A stretch of 64,000 nucleotides of DNA from Arenimonas terrae (GCF_006265115.1 NZ_SMDR01000003.1:62001-126000); one strand, 5' to 3'; shown: positions 17,517 through 26,845, numbered from the stretch's first letter. Notes: generated by a model from the letters alone, not told the origin. Program-made: numbers and translations.

Positions 17517-18701
17517 ATGTCCGCCCCGGAACCCGTTCCCGCCGCCGACCCGGCACCGCAGCGCCGCTGCCAGAACTGCGGCGAGCTGCTGCTCGGCGAA
17601 CACTGCTACGCCTGCGGCCAGCCGACCAAGGGCCTGGTGCGGCACTTCAGCAGCATCATCGGCGACTTCATGGATTCGGTGTTCGAGCTCGACTCGCGCA
17701 TCCTGCGCACGCTCGGCCCGCTGCTGTTCAAACCCGGCTACCTGAGCGAGGAGTATTTCGCCGGACGCCGCGTGCGCTATGTCAGCCCGGTGCGGCTGTT
17801 CGTGTTCCTGAGCATCTTCGCCTTCTTCGCGGCCCAGCTCAGCTTCGACATCGCCGCCGACCAGCCGGACGCGGCCGAGACGAAGGCGGAGGCCGGTGCC
17901 GACCAGGCCCGCACGCGCGGCCTGCGCACGGCGACCACGGCAGCCGAGGTGGAGCGCATCCGCGACGAGGCGCTGGCCGAGATCAAGAAGGCCCGCGCCG
18001 AGTCCGCCAATGTGCCCGGCGTCGCCATCGGCCTGGACGTGGCCGAGAAGAGCATCGCCGCCGAAGCGGCCCGGCGCCTGCGCGAGATCGAGGAAAGCGA
18101 GCGCAGCGGCAGGCCGCTGGCGATCGCCGAGGACGACGAGGGCAAGATCAGCTTCAACGGCACGCCCTGGGATGCGAAGAGCAATCCGCTGGAGATCAGC
18201 TGGTTCTCGGATGGCATGAACCGCAAGCTCAACGAACGCATCGGCCGCGCCGAAGGCAACATCGAGCGCATCCAGAAGGATCCGAACCTGCTCAAGGACG
18301 CCTTCCTGTCGACAGTGCCGACCACGCTGTTCGTGGTGTTGCCGCTGTTCGCCCTGCTGCTGAAGATCGCCTACGTGTTCAAGCGGCGCCTCTACATGGA
18401 GCACCTGATCGTCGCCCTGCACAGCCACAGCTTCCTGTGCGCGTCGCTGCTGCTGGTGCTGCTGCTGGACGCGCTGGCGACCTGGACCGCCGGCGCGGCG
18501 TGGATCTCGCGTCCGCTGGGCTGGATCGAGGTGGCGCTGATCGCCTGGATGCCGATCTACCTGCTGCTGATGCAGAAGCGGGTCTACCGCCAGGGCTGGA
18601 TCATGACCACCCTCAAGTACAGCGTGCTGGGCTACTGCTACATCGTGCTGCTTTCCCTCGGCGCCGCCGCGGCGCTGATGATCAACCTGGTGTCGATCTG
18701 A
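17517..18701 (+). CDS. DUF3667 membrane protein with zinc-ribbon N-terminus
   Basis: A 394-residue protein. The N-terminus holds a four-cysteine ribbon (CQNCGELLLGEHCYACGQ), followed by VRHFSSIIGDFMD and the FKPGYLSEEYFAGRRVRYV stretch typical of DUF3667. A hydrophobic segment follows. A long charged, helical region (about 120-260) comes next, then four hydrophobic segments near the C-terminus. The function is unknown. ATG 17517 follows AGGAG at good spacing. Its stop overlaps the likely start of the DUF4286 gene, implying coupled translation. Confidence 0.85.
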   Translation: MSAPEPVPAADPAPQRRCQNCGELLLGEHCYACGQPTKGLVRHFSSIIGDFMDSVFELDSRILRTLGPLLFKPGYLSEEYFAGRRVRYVSPVRLFVFLSIFAFFAAQLSFDIAADQPDAAETKAEAGADQARTRGLRTATTAAEVERIRDEALAEIKKARAESANVPGVAIGLDVAEKSIAAEAARRLREIEESERSGRPLAIAEDDEGKISFNGTPWDAKSNPLEISWFSDGMNRKLNERIGRAEGNIERIQKDPNLLKDAFLSTVPTTLFVVLPLFALLLKIAYVFKRRLYMEHLIVALHSHSFLCASLLLVLLLDALATWTAGAAWISRPLGWIEVALIAWMPIYLLLMQKRVYRQGWIMTTLKYSVLGYCYIVLLSLGAAAALMINLVSI

Positions 18702-19015
18702 GCGCCGTCCTGTACGAGGTGACGCTGCGGGTCGACGTGGCGATCGCCGGCGACTACCGGGCCTGGCTCGAGCAGCACATGCGCGAGATGCTGGCGCTGC
18801 CCGGTTTCCTGGACGCGCGCCTGTCGCGGCAGGACGAACCCGAGCCGGCCGCGGGCGACGTGGTGTTCTGCTGCCACTACCGCCTGCGCGACGCGGCCGC
18901 TCTCGCGCACTACCTGCGGGAGCATGCGGCACGGATGCGTGCCGACGGCGTCGCCCGCTTCGGCGACCGCTTCAGCGCCTCGCGGCGCGTGCTGGCGGTC
19001 CTGGGCGACTACTGA
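18698..19015 (+). CDS. DUF4286 family protein, probable CTG start
   Basis: About 105 residues: VLYEVTLRVD start, GFLDARLSRQ, CCHYRLRD, FGDRFSASRRVL end, the pattern of the DUF4286 family of small cytoplasmic proteins. No ATG or GTG lies close upstream in frame. The choices are CTG at 18698, which overlaps the DUF3667 stop (CTGA) and gives the normal N-terminus, or GTG 18719, which would cut off the first strand. The function is unknown. The 3' end overlaps the convergent DUF3106 gene by 7 bp. Confidence 0.75.
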   Translation: MSAVLYEVTLRVDVAIAGDYRAWLEQHMREMLALPGFLDARLSRQDEPEPAAGDVVFCCHYRLRDAAALAHYLREHAARMRADGVARFGDRFSASRRVLAVLGDY

Positions 19016-19671
19016 CCCAGGCGTTCGCGGATCAGGGCGGGACGAGCGTCGAGCGGAGCCGCCAGCAGGTCGCGGCGCAGGCGCTCGCGTTCACTCGCCG
19101 GCAACCGCCGCGCCAGCAGGGCGAGGTCGGCGCGGGCCTCGGGGCCGAGGCCGCGCAGCATGGCCAGCAAGCCGGCGCGCTGTTCTTCCGGGGTATAGGC
19201 GAACAGCGGCCGCAGGCGCGCGAAATCGCCGCCCAGGTCGGGCCCCAGCCACCAGTCCTGGCGCTGGTCCGGCGGCAGCGCCTCGAACGCATCGCGCACC
19301 GCCTGCTGCTGGGCCGGCGGCAGCGTCCGCAGGCGCGCCGCGGCAGTGCGCACGCGCTCGCGTTCGGCCAGCGACAGCGCCTCCCAGGCAGCGAAAGCGC
19401 CGCGGCGGCGCGCGCGTTCGGCCGGCGGCAGCGAATCCCAGTCGCGCATGCGCTGGAGCATCTCCCGCTGCTGCGCCGGAGGCAGCGCCAGCCATCGCCG
19501 GGCATTGGACTGCAGGCGCTGGCGGGTGTCCGCATCCAGTCCGGGCCAGGCGCCGGCCAGGGGCGCAAGCAGCCGGCGTTCGGCCGGCGCCAGGGTCTGG
19601 AACGCGGAAGCCGGCAGCACCAGCAGGCACAGCAGCAGGCCGGTCAGCAGCGTGCGGGAATCAGCGCGCAT
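19009..19671 (-). CDS. exported DUF3106 protein
   Basis: A 220-residue protein with a signal peptide (LLTGLLLCLLVLPASAFQ). The mature part is rich in Arg, Leu and Pro. It has repeats of the form L-x-x-L-P-P-A-E/Q-R/Q-x-x-x-x (LALPPAQQREML, SLPPAERARR, TLPPAQQQAV, ALPPDQRQDW), the signature of DUF3106 and reminiscent of periplasmic heavy-metal or stress-sensing repeat proteins. Its start lies inside the 3' end of the sigma-like gene (11 bp overlap), so the two are co-translated. The function is unknown. Confidence 0.8.
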   Translation of the reverse strand: MRADSRTLLTGLLLCLLVLPASAFQTLAPAERRLLAPLAGAWPGLDADTRQRLQSNARRWLALPPAQQREMLQRMRDWDSLPPAERARRRGAFAAWEALSLAERERVRTAAARLRTLPPAQQQAVRDAFEALPPDQRQDWWLGPDLGGDFARLRPLFAYTPEEQRAGLLAMLRGLGPEARADLALLARRLPASERERLRRDLLAAPLDARPALIRERLGQ

Positions 19672-20545
19672 CGGCAGCCTCCTCGGTGGCGGCAGCCGGG
19701 GCCGCCGGCGGTTCCGGCAGCGGGTCGGCCTGGCCGGAGGCGATCCAGCTCAACAGGGCGAGGTCCCCCGCAAGCGCTTCGTCCTCGGGGGCGGCGAGCA
19801 AGCCGAAGTCCGGGTGGGTGACGGGGTCGGGCTCCGCGGGCGCGGCCGACACCGTTTCCACCGGCAGCGTCTGCGGGCCGGTAGCGACCGGCGCGGGCCC
19901 GGGCAGCAGCCAGGTCGCGGCGAAGGCGAGCGCCAGCAGGGCCAGCACCGCCCACAGCAAGCGCCGCGGCCAGGGCGATACCGGTGCGGGTTCCGGCACC
20001 GGATCGGGCTGGTCCTGAAGGACCCGCGTGCGCAGCTCGGCCAGCGCGGCGGTGCGCTCTTCGGTCAGCGTCTTGACCTGGCGATGCAGGCGTTCGCGCA
20101 GCACGCCCAGCGCCGCATAGCTGATTCCACCCTCGCCCAGCTGCTGCAGCGCCCGCTGCAGCGCGAATCGGTAGGTGGTTTCGCTCACGCCCAGGACCTG
20201 GGCGGCGTGCGGGAAATCCAGCCCGGCGACGATGCGCAGCAGCAGGGCGGCGCGCGGACCGCTGCTCAGGGCGCCCAGTTCCGGCACTTGGCTGCGGCCC
20301 TCGGACAGCTCCGCCTGGGCCATCAGCAGGGCCCAGAAGGCCGCCGGCCAGGCCGACAGGGGGCTGACGACGGATACGCCGCGGAAAGCCCGCATGGCGC
20401 GCGCCACGGCGGCCTCCGCCTGCCCGGCATCACCGCACTGGACCTCGGCGAACACGAAGGCGCGGCGCTCGATGCCCCGCAGGAAGGCCGACAGCGCGGA
20501 CGACACGGGGGCGGGGGCGGCGGGAAGCGGGGGGCTCGAAGTCAC
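19661..20545 (-). CDS. membrane-anchored RNA polymerase sigma factor-like protein
   Basis: A 294-residue protein from GTG 20545. Residues 93-136 (LSSGPRAALLLRIVAGLDF ... VLGVSETTYRFALQRALQQL, described by its end points) form a sigma region 4-like helix-turn-helix. Residues 15-85 are a weak match to region 2. Residues 195-214 are a transmembrane helix, followed by a Pro/Ala/Glu-rich tail of about 80 residues that would lie in the periplasm. Most ECF sigma factors are soluble and about 180-200 residues. Here the sensor tail appears to be fused to the factor itself. The frame runs further upstream, but the gap sequence there is not protein-like. Confidence 0.7.
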   Translation of the reverse strand: MTSSPPLPAAPAPVSSALSAFLRGIERRAFVFAEVQCGDAGQAEAAVARAMRAFRGVSVVSPLSAWPAAFWALLMAQAELSEGRSQVPELGALSSGPRAALLLRIVAGLDFPHAAQVLGVSETTYRFALQRALQQLGEGGISYAALGVLRERLHRQVKTLTEERTAALAELRTRVLQDQPDPVPEPAPVSPWPRRLLWAVLALLALAFAATWLLPGPAPVATGPQTLPVETVSAAPAEPDPVTHPDFGLLAAPEDEALAGDLALLSWIASGQADPLPEPPAAPAAATEEAADAR

Positions 20546-20970
20546 GGCCCATTCTAGCCAGCGAGGCCGGCGACCGCCCCGGTTGACAGTAGGAAAAAGC
20601 TTGCTCCGCCAAGCCCCGCGCGGGTTCCGGCGTGAAACGTTGTGCACAGCGCCAAGACCATCCGCCGAGATGCCGGCCGCCGGGCCGTGAAGATCGCCAT
20701 GACTGAAATGTGATGGAGCTAAGCCTTTGATTTCAAATCACTATGACGCCTTGGTTAAAAAATCGCCAACCCGGCTGCGGGGCCGTGCACACAGGGGGTG
20801 CGCAAGCGTCCCGGAAGGCCCTTCCACAGACTTATCCACAATCCGTGTGGATAAGGGCTTTTCGGTTTTGTGAACAGTAGCTTAGCCAGCATTCGTGACC
20901 CCGTTGGCAGCAATGACGCGCAAGTTCATCCACAGGCCGGACCGAGGGCGCACAGGCTAGACTGGCGCCC
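20546..20970. other. 425-bp intergenic region with DnaA boxes, no gene
   Basis: This is the longest gap in the window and is clearly AT-richer than its surroundings. It holds a palindrome TGATTTCAAATCA (20728-20740), an A-run (20757-20762), two consensus DnaA boxes (20832-20854) and a one-mismatch third box, TCATCCACA (20926-20934). I see no open frame with a ribosome site, no tRNA, and no convincing promoter pair. It separates the sigma-like gene from priA. Confidence 0.6.
20832..20854. promoter_or_regulatory. two head-to-head consensus DnaA boxes
   Basis: TTATCCACA (20832-20840) and its inverse TGTGGATAA (20846-20854) face each other across 5 bp, within a 10-bp perfect inverted repeat. Both match the strongest DnaA box (TTATCCACA) exactly. 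They lie 117 bp upstream of priA. The same repeat could form a hairpin in RNA, followed by a T-rich stretch. Confidence 0.65.
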
Positions 20971-23163
20971 ATGCCCGTTGCCCCCGAACCCGTGCTGCGC
21001 GTCGCCCTGCCGGTGCCGCTGCCGCGCCTGTTCGACTACCGGCCGCCGGCTGGGCAGTCGGCCGGGCCGGACTGGATCGGCTGCCGGGTGCGGGTGCCCT
21101 TCGGACGCGGCGAGGGCGAGCAGATCGGCGTGGTCGCCGGCATCGGGCCTTCCGAAGCCGATCCGGAGGCGCTGAAGCCGGTCCAGGCCCGCCTCGACGT
21201 CGAGCCCCTGCTGGGGGGCGAACTGCTCGAGAGCCTGCGCTGGACCGCCGGCTACTACCACGCGCCCCTGGGCGAGGTCCTGGCCACCGCCATGCCGGCC
21301 ACCCTGCGTGGCGGCCAGCCGCTGCCGGAGACCGCACGGCACGGCTGGCGCCTGACCGAGGCGGGGCAGCAGGCTGCGGCCGGTCACGGCCGCGACGGCA
21401 AGCCGCGCCGCCTGCTGCTGCGGCTGGTGGCGCACGTCCTGGGCGAAGACCAGCTCGAGCAGGACGATGCCGACTGGCGGGCCTCCGCGCGCGCCCTCGC
21501 CCAACGCGGACTGGCCGAACGGATCGTCCTGGCCGGTGCGCCCGAACCGGCCCCCTCCGCGGCCGCACCCACCCTCATGCCCGGGCAGGCCGACGCCCTG
21601 TCGGTGCTGCGCGCCGGCCAGGGCTTCCGCACCCTGCTGCTGGAGGGCGTGACCGGCAGCGGCAAAACCGAGGTCTACCTGCAGGCGATCGCCGACACGC
21701 TCGCGGCCGGTCGCCAGGCCCTGGTGCTGGTGCCCGAGATCGGCCTGACCCCGCAGACGCTCGCCCGCTTCCGCAGCCGCCTGGGCGTGCCGGTGCTGGC
21801 CTACCACTCCGGCCTGGCCGACGGCGAACGCGCGCGCGCCTGGACGGCGATGGCGCGCGGCGAGGCGCGGGTGCTGGTCGGCACGCGATCGGCGGTGTTC
21901 TGCCCGCTGCCCGAGGCCGGCCTGATCGTGGTGGACGAAGAACACGACGGTTCCTACAAGCAGCAGGACGGCATCCGCTACCACGCCCGCGACCTGGCGC
22001 TGGTGCGCGCCAGCAAGCTCGGCGTGCCGGTGATCCTGGGCAGCGCCACACCCTCGCTGGAATCGCTGCACAACGCCCTGCAGGGCCGCTACCGGCACCT
22101 GCGCCTGGGCCAGCGGGCCGGCAAGGCGCGGCCGCCGTCGGTGCGCGTTCTGGACGTGCGCAAGCGGCCGCTGCGCGACGGCCTGTCGGAGGAACTGCTG
22201 GCGGCGGTCGGCGCCTGCCTGGACCGCGGCGAACAGGCGCTGGTGTTCAAGAACCGCCGCGGCTACGCCCCGGTGCTGATCTGCCACGATTGCGGCTGGA
22301 GCGCGCACTGCAAGCGCTGCGACGCCGCGATGACCGTGCACACCGGCGGCCGCCGCCTGATCTGCCATCACTGCGGCGCGCGGGCAACGCCGCCCAATGC
22401 CTGCCCCGACTGCGCCAGCCTGGCGCTGATGCCGCAGGGCGCCGGCACCGAGCGCATCGAACAGGCGCTGGCCGAGCGCTTCCCCGACGCGCGGATGGTG
22501 CGCGTGGACCGTGAAACCACCCGGCGCCGCGATGCGATCGAGAAGATCCTCGCCGACTTCGGCGAACAGTCGGGCATCCTGGTCGGCACCCAGATGCTGG
22601 CCAAGGGCCACGACCTGCCGCGGCTCACCCTGGTCGCCGTGGTCGGCGTGGACGAAGGGCTGTTCAGCGCCGACTTCCGCGCCGGTGAAAAACTCGCCCA
22701 GCTACTGATCCAGGTCGCCGGCCGTGCCGGCCGCGCCGAACTGCCGGGCGAAGTGCTGCTGCAGACGCACCACCCGGACCATCCGATGCTCAACACCCTG
22801 CTCGCCGGCGGCTATCCCGCGGTGGCGGCGCTGCAGCTGGCGGAGCGTGAGGCCGCGGCGTTCCCGCCCTACGCCCACCTGGCGCTGCTGCGCGCGGAAG
22901 CGCCGACCGAAGCCGACATGCAGGCCTTCCTGCGCGAGGCGCGCGAACTTTTCGCCGCCCGCGACGACGTTTTCCTCAACGGCCCGATGCCCGCACCGAT
23001 GGCCCGACGCGCCGGCATGGCGCGCGGCCAGCTGCTGCTCGGCGCCGCCCAGCGCGCGCCGCTGCATGCGGCGCTGCACGACTGGCTGCCGCGGCTGCAG
23101 GTGCTGAAGTCGGCGCGCCGCGTGCGCTGGTCGCTGGATGTGGATCCCACGGATCTCTACTGA
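20971..23163 (+). CDS. priA: primosomal protein N', replication restart helicase PriA
   Basis: A 730-residue 3'-5' helicase that rebuilds the primosome at stalled forks. It has the N-terminal 3'-DNA-binding domain (LPRLFDYRPP onward) and Walker A GVTGSGKTEVY. The DEEH box is in VVDEEHDGSYKQ. A zinc-binding insert has eight cysteines (pattern CHDCGWSAHCKRCD ... CHHCG ... CPDC), and helicase motifs V and VI end in QVAGRAGR. The length fits the family. The upstream DnaA boxes may link its expression to replication. Confidence 0.97.
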   Translation: MPVAPEPVLRVALPVPLPRLFDYRPPAGQSAGPDWIGCRVRVPFGRGEGEQIGVVAGIGPSEADPEALKPVQARLDVEPLLGGELLESLRWTAGYYHAPLGEVLATAMPATLRGGQPLPETARHGWRLTEAGQQAAAGHGRDGKPRRLLLRLVAHVLGEDQLEQDDADWRASARALAQRGLAERIVLAGAPEPAPSAAAPTLMPGQADALSVLRAGQGFRTLLLEGVTGSGKTEVYLQAIADTLAAGRQALVLVPEIGLTPQTLARFRSRLGVPVLAYHSGLADGERARAWTAMARGEARVLVGTRSAVFCPLPEAGLIVVDEEHDGSYKQQDGIRYHARDLALVRASKLGVPVILGSATPSLESLHNALQGRYRHLRLGQRAGKARPPSVRVLDVRKRPLRDGLSEELLAAVGACLDRGEQALVFKNRRGYAPVLICHDCGWSAHCKRCDAAMTVHTGGRRLICHHCGARATPPNACPDCASLALMPQGAGTERIEQALAERFPDARMVRVDRETTRRRDAIEKILADFGEQSGILVGTQMLAKGHDLPRLTLVAVVGVDEGLFSADFRAGEKLAQLLIQVAGRAGRAELPGEVLLQTHHPDHPMLNTLLAGGYPAVAALQLAEREAAAFPPYAHLALLRAEAPTEADMQAFLREARELFAARDDVFLNGPMPAPMARRAGMARGQLLLGAAQRAPLHAALHDWLPRLQVLKSARRVRWSLDVDPTDLY

Positions 23164-23176
23164 CGGACCCTTGACC

Positions 23177-24454
23177 ATGACTACGAATGAACAACCGCAC
23201 GTACTCATCCTCGGTGGCGGCTTCGGCGGCCTGTGGGCGACCCGCGCGCTGGCTTCTGCGCCGGTGCGCATCACGCTGGTGGACCGCACCAACCACCACT
23301 TGTTCCAGCCCCTGCTCTACCAGGTGGCGACGGCCGGGCTGTCGGCGCCGGACATCGCCGCACCGCTGCGGCACATCCTGCGCGGCCAGAAAAACGTCAT
23401 CGTGCGCATGGACGAAGCCCTCGCCATCGACCTGGCGGCGCGCGAGGTCACGCTGGCCGAAGGCCGGATCGGCTACGACTACCTGCTGGTCGCCACCGGC
23501 GCCGCCCACGCCTATTTCGGCCGGGACGAATGGGCCGAGCATGCGCCGGGCCTGAAGACGCTGGACGACGCGCTGGCGATCCGCGCGCGCGTGCTCTCGG
23601 CGTTCGAGGCCGCCGAACGCGAGGACGATCCGGCGCGGCGCGAGGCGCTGATGAACTTCGTGGTGATCGGCGGCGGCCCGACCGGCGTCGAGCTGGCCGG
23701 CACGCTGGCCGAGATCGCGCGCCACACCCTGCCGCGCGAATTCCGCCGCGCCGACGTGCGCAACGCCCGCGTGCACCTGGTCGAAGCCGGTCCGCGCGTG
23801 CTGGCGACGATGCCGCCGGAGCTTTCGGAAAAGACGCGCGCGCAGCTGCTCAGGCTGGGCGTGGAGGTCCACACCGGCGCGCCGGTGACGCAGATCGACG
23901 CCGAGGGCGTGTCGATGGGCGAGCGACGCATCGCAAGCCGCACCGTGCTCTGGGCCGCCGGCGTCGCCGCGTCGCCGCTGGGCAGACAGCTGGGCGTGGT
24001 GACCGACCGCGCCGGCCGCGTTCCGGTGGCGCCGGACCTGTCGCTGCCGGAGCACCCGGAAGTCTTCGTCGTCGGCGACCTGGCCAGCGTGCAGCAGGAC
24101 GGCAAGCCGGTGCCGGGCGTCGCGCCGGCGGCCAAGCAGATGGGCGCGCATGTCGCCGGCGTGATCCGCGACCGCCTGCGCGGCCTGCCAGGCAAGCCCT
24201 TCCGCTACAGGGACTACGGGAACCTCGCGACGATCGGCCGCATGGCCGCGGTGGTGGACTTCGGGCGCCTGCGCTTCTCGGGCATCCTGGCCTGGTGGTT
24301 CTGGCTGGTCGCGCACCTGTTCTTCCTGATCGGGTTCCGCAACCGGATCATCGTGCTGGTGAACTGGGGCTGGTCGTATTGGACCTACCAGCGGCACGCC
24401 CGGATCATCGTCCGCGGCGGCGATCCTCAGGCGCGATCGACGCGCGCCGCGTAG
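23177..24454 (+). CDS. ndh: type II NADH dehydrogenase (NDH-2)
   Basis: A 425-residue flavoprotein. It has an FAD-binding GGGFGG near the N-terminus, the LVDRTNHHLFQPLLYQVAT segment typical of NDH-2, a second nucleotide-binding VIGGGPTGVELAG for NADH, and the flavin-contact VGD...VPGVAPAAKQMG. The C-terminal ILAWWFWLVAHLFFLIGFRNR is the amphipathic membrane-anchoring region. It oxidises NADH and reduces quinone without pumping protons. It starts 13 bp after priA. Its 3' end overlaps the convergent DUF1203 gene by 28 bp. Confidence 0.93.
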   Translation: MTTNEQPHVLILGGGFGGLWATRALASAPVRITLVDRTNHHLFQPLLYQVATAGLSAPDIAAPLRHILRGQKNVIVRMDEALAIDLAAREVTLAEGRIGYDYLLVATGAAHAYFGRDEWAEHAPGLKTLDDALAIRARVLSAFEAAEREDDPARREALMNFVVIGGGPTGVELAGTLAEIARHTLPREFRRADVRNARVHLVEAGPRVLATMPPELSEKTRAQLLRLGVEVHTGAPVTQIDAEGVSMGERRIASRTVLWAAGVAASPLGRQLGVVTDRAGRVPVAPDLSLPEHPEVFVVGDLASVQQDGKPVPGVAPAAKQMGAHVAGVIRDRLRGLPGKPFRYRDYGNLATIGRMAAVVDFGRLRFSGILAWWFWLVAHLFFLIGFRNRIIVLVNWGWSYWTYQRHARIIVRGGDPQARSTRAA

Positions 24455-24894
24455 CAGCCGCGCCCGGCGTTGTGCACGTGCAGGAAGGCGACCTCGTCGT
24501 CGTCGAACAGCTGCGCGATCTGCACCGCCAGCGCCTCGCCCTCGACCACGCGGCCGTGGCGCATGAAGCCTGCGGCGTCGTAGGCGCGCACCGACAGCGT
24601 GCGCCGGCGCTGCTGCAGCGGCACCACGTCCGCGGCGTCGAAGCTTTCGAGCGCATTCTCGCGGATGAAGATCGGGCCGTTGCCGCGGTAGGGCGTGTCG
24701 CCGTCCAGGTGGGTCCAGTTGAGCAGCAGCAGCGGCTCGCCGGGCTGGGCGTCTTCGAGCGTGATGCGGCAGGGATAACCCGGAAAGGCGTCGGCGATGA
24801 CGCGGCGGACGCCGCGTGCGGCCAGGGCCGCGTCGTCGAGGCCGCGCAGGTCGGCGAAGGCGTCGGCCGGCAGGCCGGTGATGCGGAAGGACAT
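24427..24894 (-). CDS. DUF1203 family protein
   Basis: A 155-residue soluble protein, with the start MSFRITGL and the segments PCRITLEDA, LLLNWTHL, YRGNGPIFIRE and FLHVHNAGRGCYAARVD, which identify DUF1203. The function is unknown. The conserved His/Cys near the C-terminus could be a metal or catalytic site (inference). ATG 24894 was chosen for the family start. A further 10 codons upstream are open. Its 3' end is antisense to the last 28 bp of the NADH dehydrogenase gene. Confidence 0.85.
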   Translation of the reverse strand: MSFRITGLPADAFADLRGLDDAALAARGVRRVIADAFPGYPCRITLEDAQPGEPLLLLNWTHLDGDTPYRGNGPIFIRENALESFDAADVVPLQQRRRTLSVRAYDAAGFMRHGRVVEGEALAVQIAQLFDDDEVAFLHVHNAGRGCYAARVDRA

Positions 24895-25080
24895 GGCGGG
24901 CTCCAGTGCGAGGGTGGCTGCCATGGTCGGCCGGCGACGCGCAGGCCGCTATCCGGATCCTGCGCAGTTTCCGGCCGCCTTTGCGTCGCCCGGCCCTGCA
25001 CGTGCCCGCAACTGCTGGACCTGCGCGCGGGACGCGTCGATGCTGGCGGCAGGCACGGCGTCGGCCATCATCAAAAAGAA

Positions 25081-25106
25081 ACGGCCCCGCGAGCGGGGCC
25101 GTTTTT
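25081..25106. terminator. bidirectional intrinsic terminator below rpoH
   Basis: A 10-bp perfect GC-rich stem (25081-25090 with 25093-25102) has T-runs on both strands: TTTTT on + right after it, and TTTCTTTTT on - side of rpoH. It lies 20 bp after the rpoH stop and ends that transcript. Confidence 0.9.
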
Positions 25107-25125
25107 CCTTCCGGGACGCCGCGGC

Positions 25126-25986
<861 letters not shown>

Positions 25987-26023
25987 GCGGTCCTCTTTCA
26001 TGGGCAGGAGTTTAGCACCCGAC

Positions 26024-26051
26024 TTGGAGCGCTAAATAGGCCGGAAGTTCC
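26024..26051 (-). promoter_or_regulatory. sigma-E (RpoE) type promoter of rpoH
   Basis: On the - strand GGAACTT (26045-26051) and TCCAA (26024-26028) are spaced by 16 bp, matching the RpoE consensus (GGAACTT, 16 bp, TCnAA). The expected transcript starts about 26017, giving a leader of some 30 bases before the rpoH ATG at 25986. Confidence 0.75.
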
Positions 26052-26057
26052 CTGTAC

Positions 26058-26073
26058 GTTCCATTCATGGAAC
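26058..26073. promoter_or_regulatory. palindrome upstream of the rpoH promoter
   Basis: GTTCCAT and ATGGAAC form perfect 7-bp arms with a 2-bp centre, 7 bp upstream of the sigma-E -35 element. It could be an operator or a remnant of a second GGAAC-containing promoter. No factor can be named. Confidence 0.45.
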
Positions 26074-26121
26074 AGCTAGGTTCCGGCCGGTCGGATTCAT
26101 CTGGGGCCGGACACCACCGGT

Positions 26122-26841
26122 TCAAGGGCCGGCCAGCAGGGCCTCGACCTCGGCCCGGGGCGGCAAGCTCCAGTCCACCGGCGCCCGCCCCCCGCCCTGC
26201 AGCCAGCGGTTGGCCTTGCCGAAATGGCCGCAGCCCAAGAAGCCCCGGTGCGCCGACAGCGGCGAGGGGTGCGGGGCCCGCAGCACGCAGTGCCGGCGGG
26301 CATCGACCAGCTTGCCCTTGGCCTGGGCGTAGCTGCCCCAGAGCAGGAAGACCAGGCCCTCGCGCTCGCGGTCCAGGGCCTGGATGGCGGCATCGGTGAA
26401 GCCTTCCCAGCCCTTGCCCTGGTGGGCGCCGGCGCGGCCATCCTCGACCGTCAGCACCGCATTGAGCAGCAGCACGCCCTGCCGGGCCCAGGGCAGCAGG
26501 CAGCCGTGATCGGGCACGGGCAGGCCCAGATCGGCCTTGAGTTCCTTGTAGATGTTCTGCAGCGAGGGCGGCACCGGCACGCCGGGCAGGACCGAAAAAC
26601 ACAGGCCGTGGGCCTGGCCGGGGCCGTGGTAGGGGTCCTGGCCCAGGATCACCACCTTCACCTGGTCGAAGGGCGTGGCGTCGAAGGCCGCGAAGATCTG
26701 CGGGCCGGGCGGAAAGATGCGCTTGCCGCGGGCCTTTTCCTCACGCAGGAAGGCGGACAGTTCCTGCATGTCCGGGCGCTGCAGGTGGTCGCCGATGCGC
26801 GCCTTCCAGGAAGGCTCCAGGCGGGTCCGGTCCTCGCCCAC
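26122..26841 (-). CDS. ung: uracil-DNA glycosylase
   Basis: A 239-residue family 1 glycosylase that removes uracil from DNA. The water-activating motif GQDPYH (Asp69, His72) and the DNA-intercalation motif [10 protein letters not shown] (191-200) are intact, with the [10 protein letters not shown] uracil-pocket strand between. The length is normal. It starts 4 bp after the stop of the tandem-receiver gene and so is probably in the ftsEX transcript. Confidence 0.97.
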   Translation of the reverse strand: MGEDRTRLEPSWKARIGDHLQRPDMQELSAFLREEKARGKRIFPPGPQIFAAFDATPFDQVKVVILGQDPYHGPGQAHGLCFSVLPGVPVPPSLQNIYKELKADLGLPVPDHGCLLPWARQGVLLLNAVLTVEDGRAGAHQGKGWEGFTDAAIQALDREREGLVFLLWGSYAQAKGKLVDARRHCVLRAPHPSPLSAHRGFLGCGHFGKANRWLQGGGRAPVDWSLPPRAEVEALLAGP

Positions 26842-26845
26842 GCCT

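Noticed and set aside
20546-20970. Chromosomal origin of replication
   Set aside because: DnaA boxes and AT-rich sequence are present, but only two perfect boxes. There is no dnaA, dnaN, rpmH or gyrB nearby, and in this order oriC lies beside dnaA.
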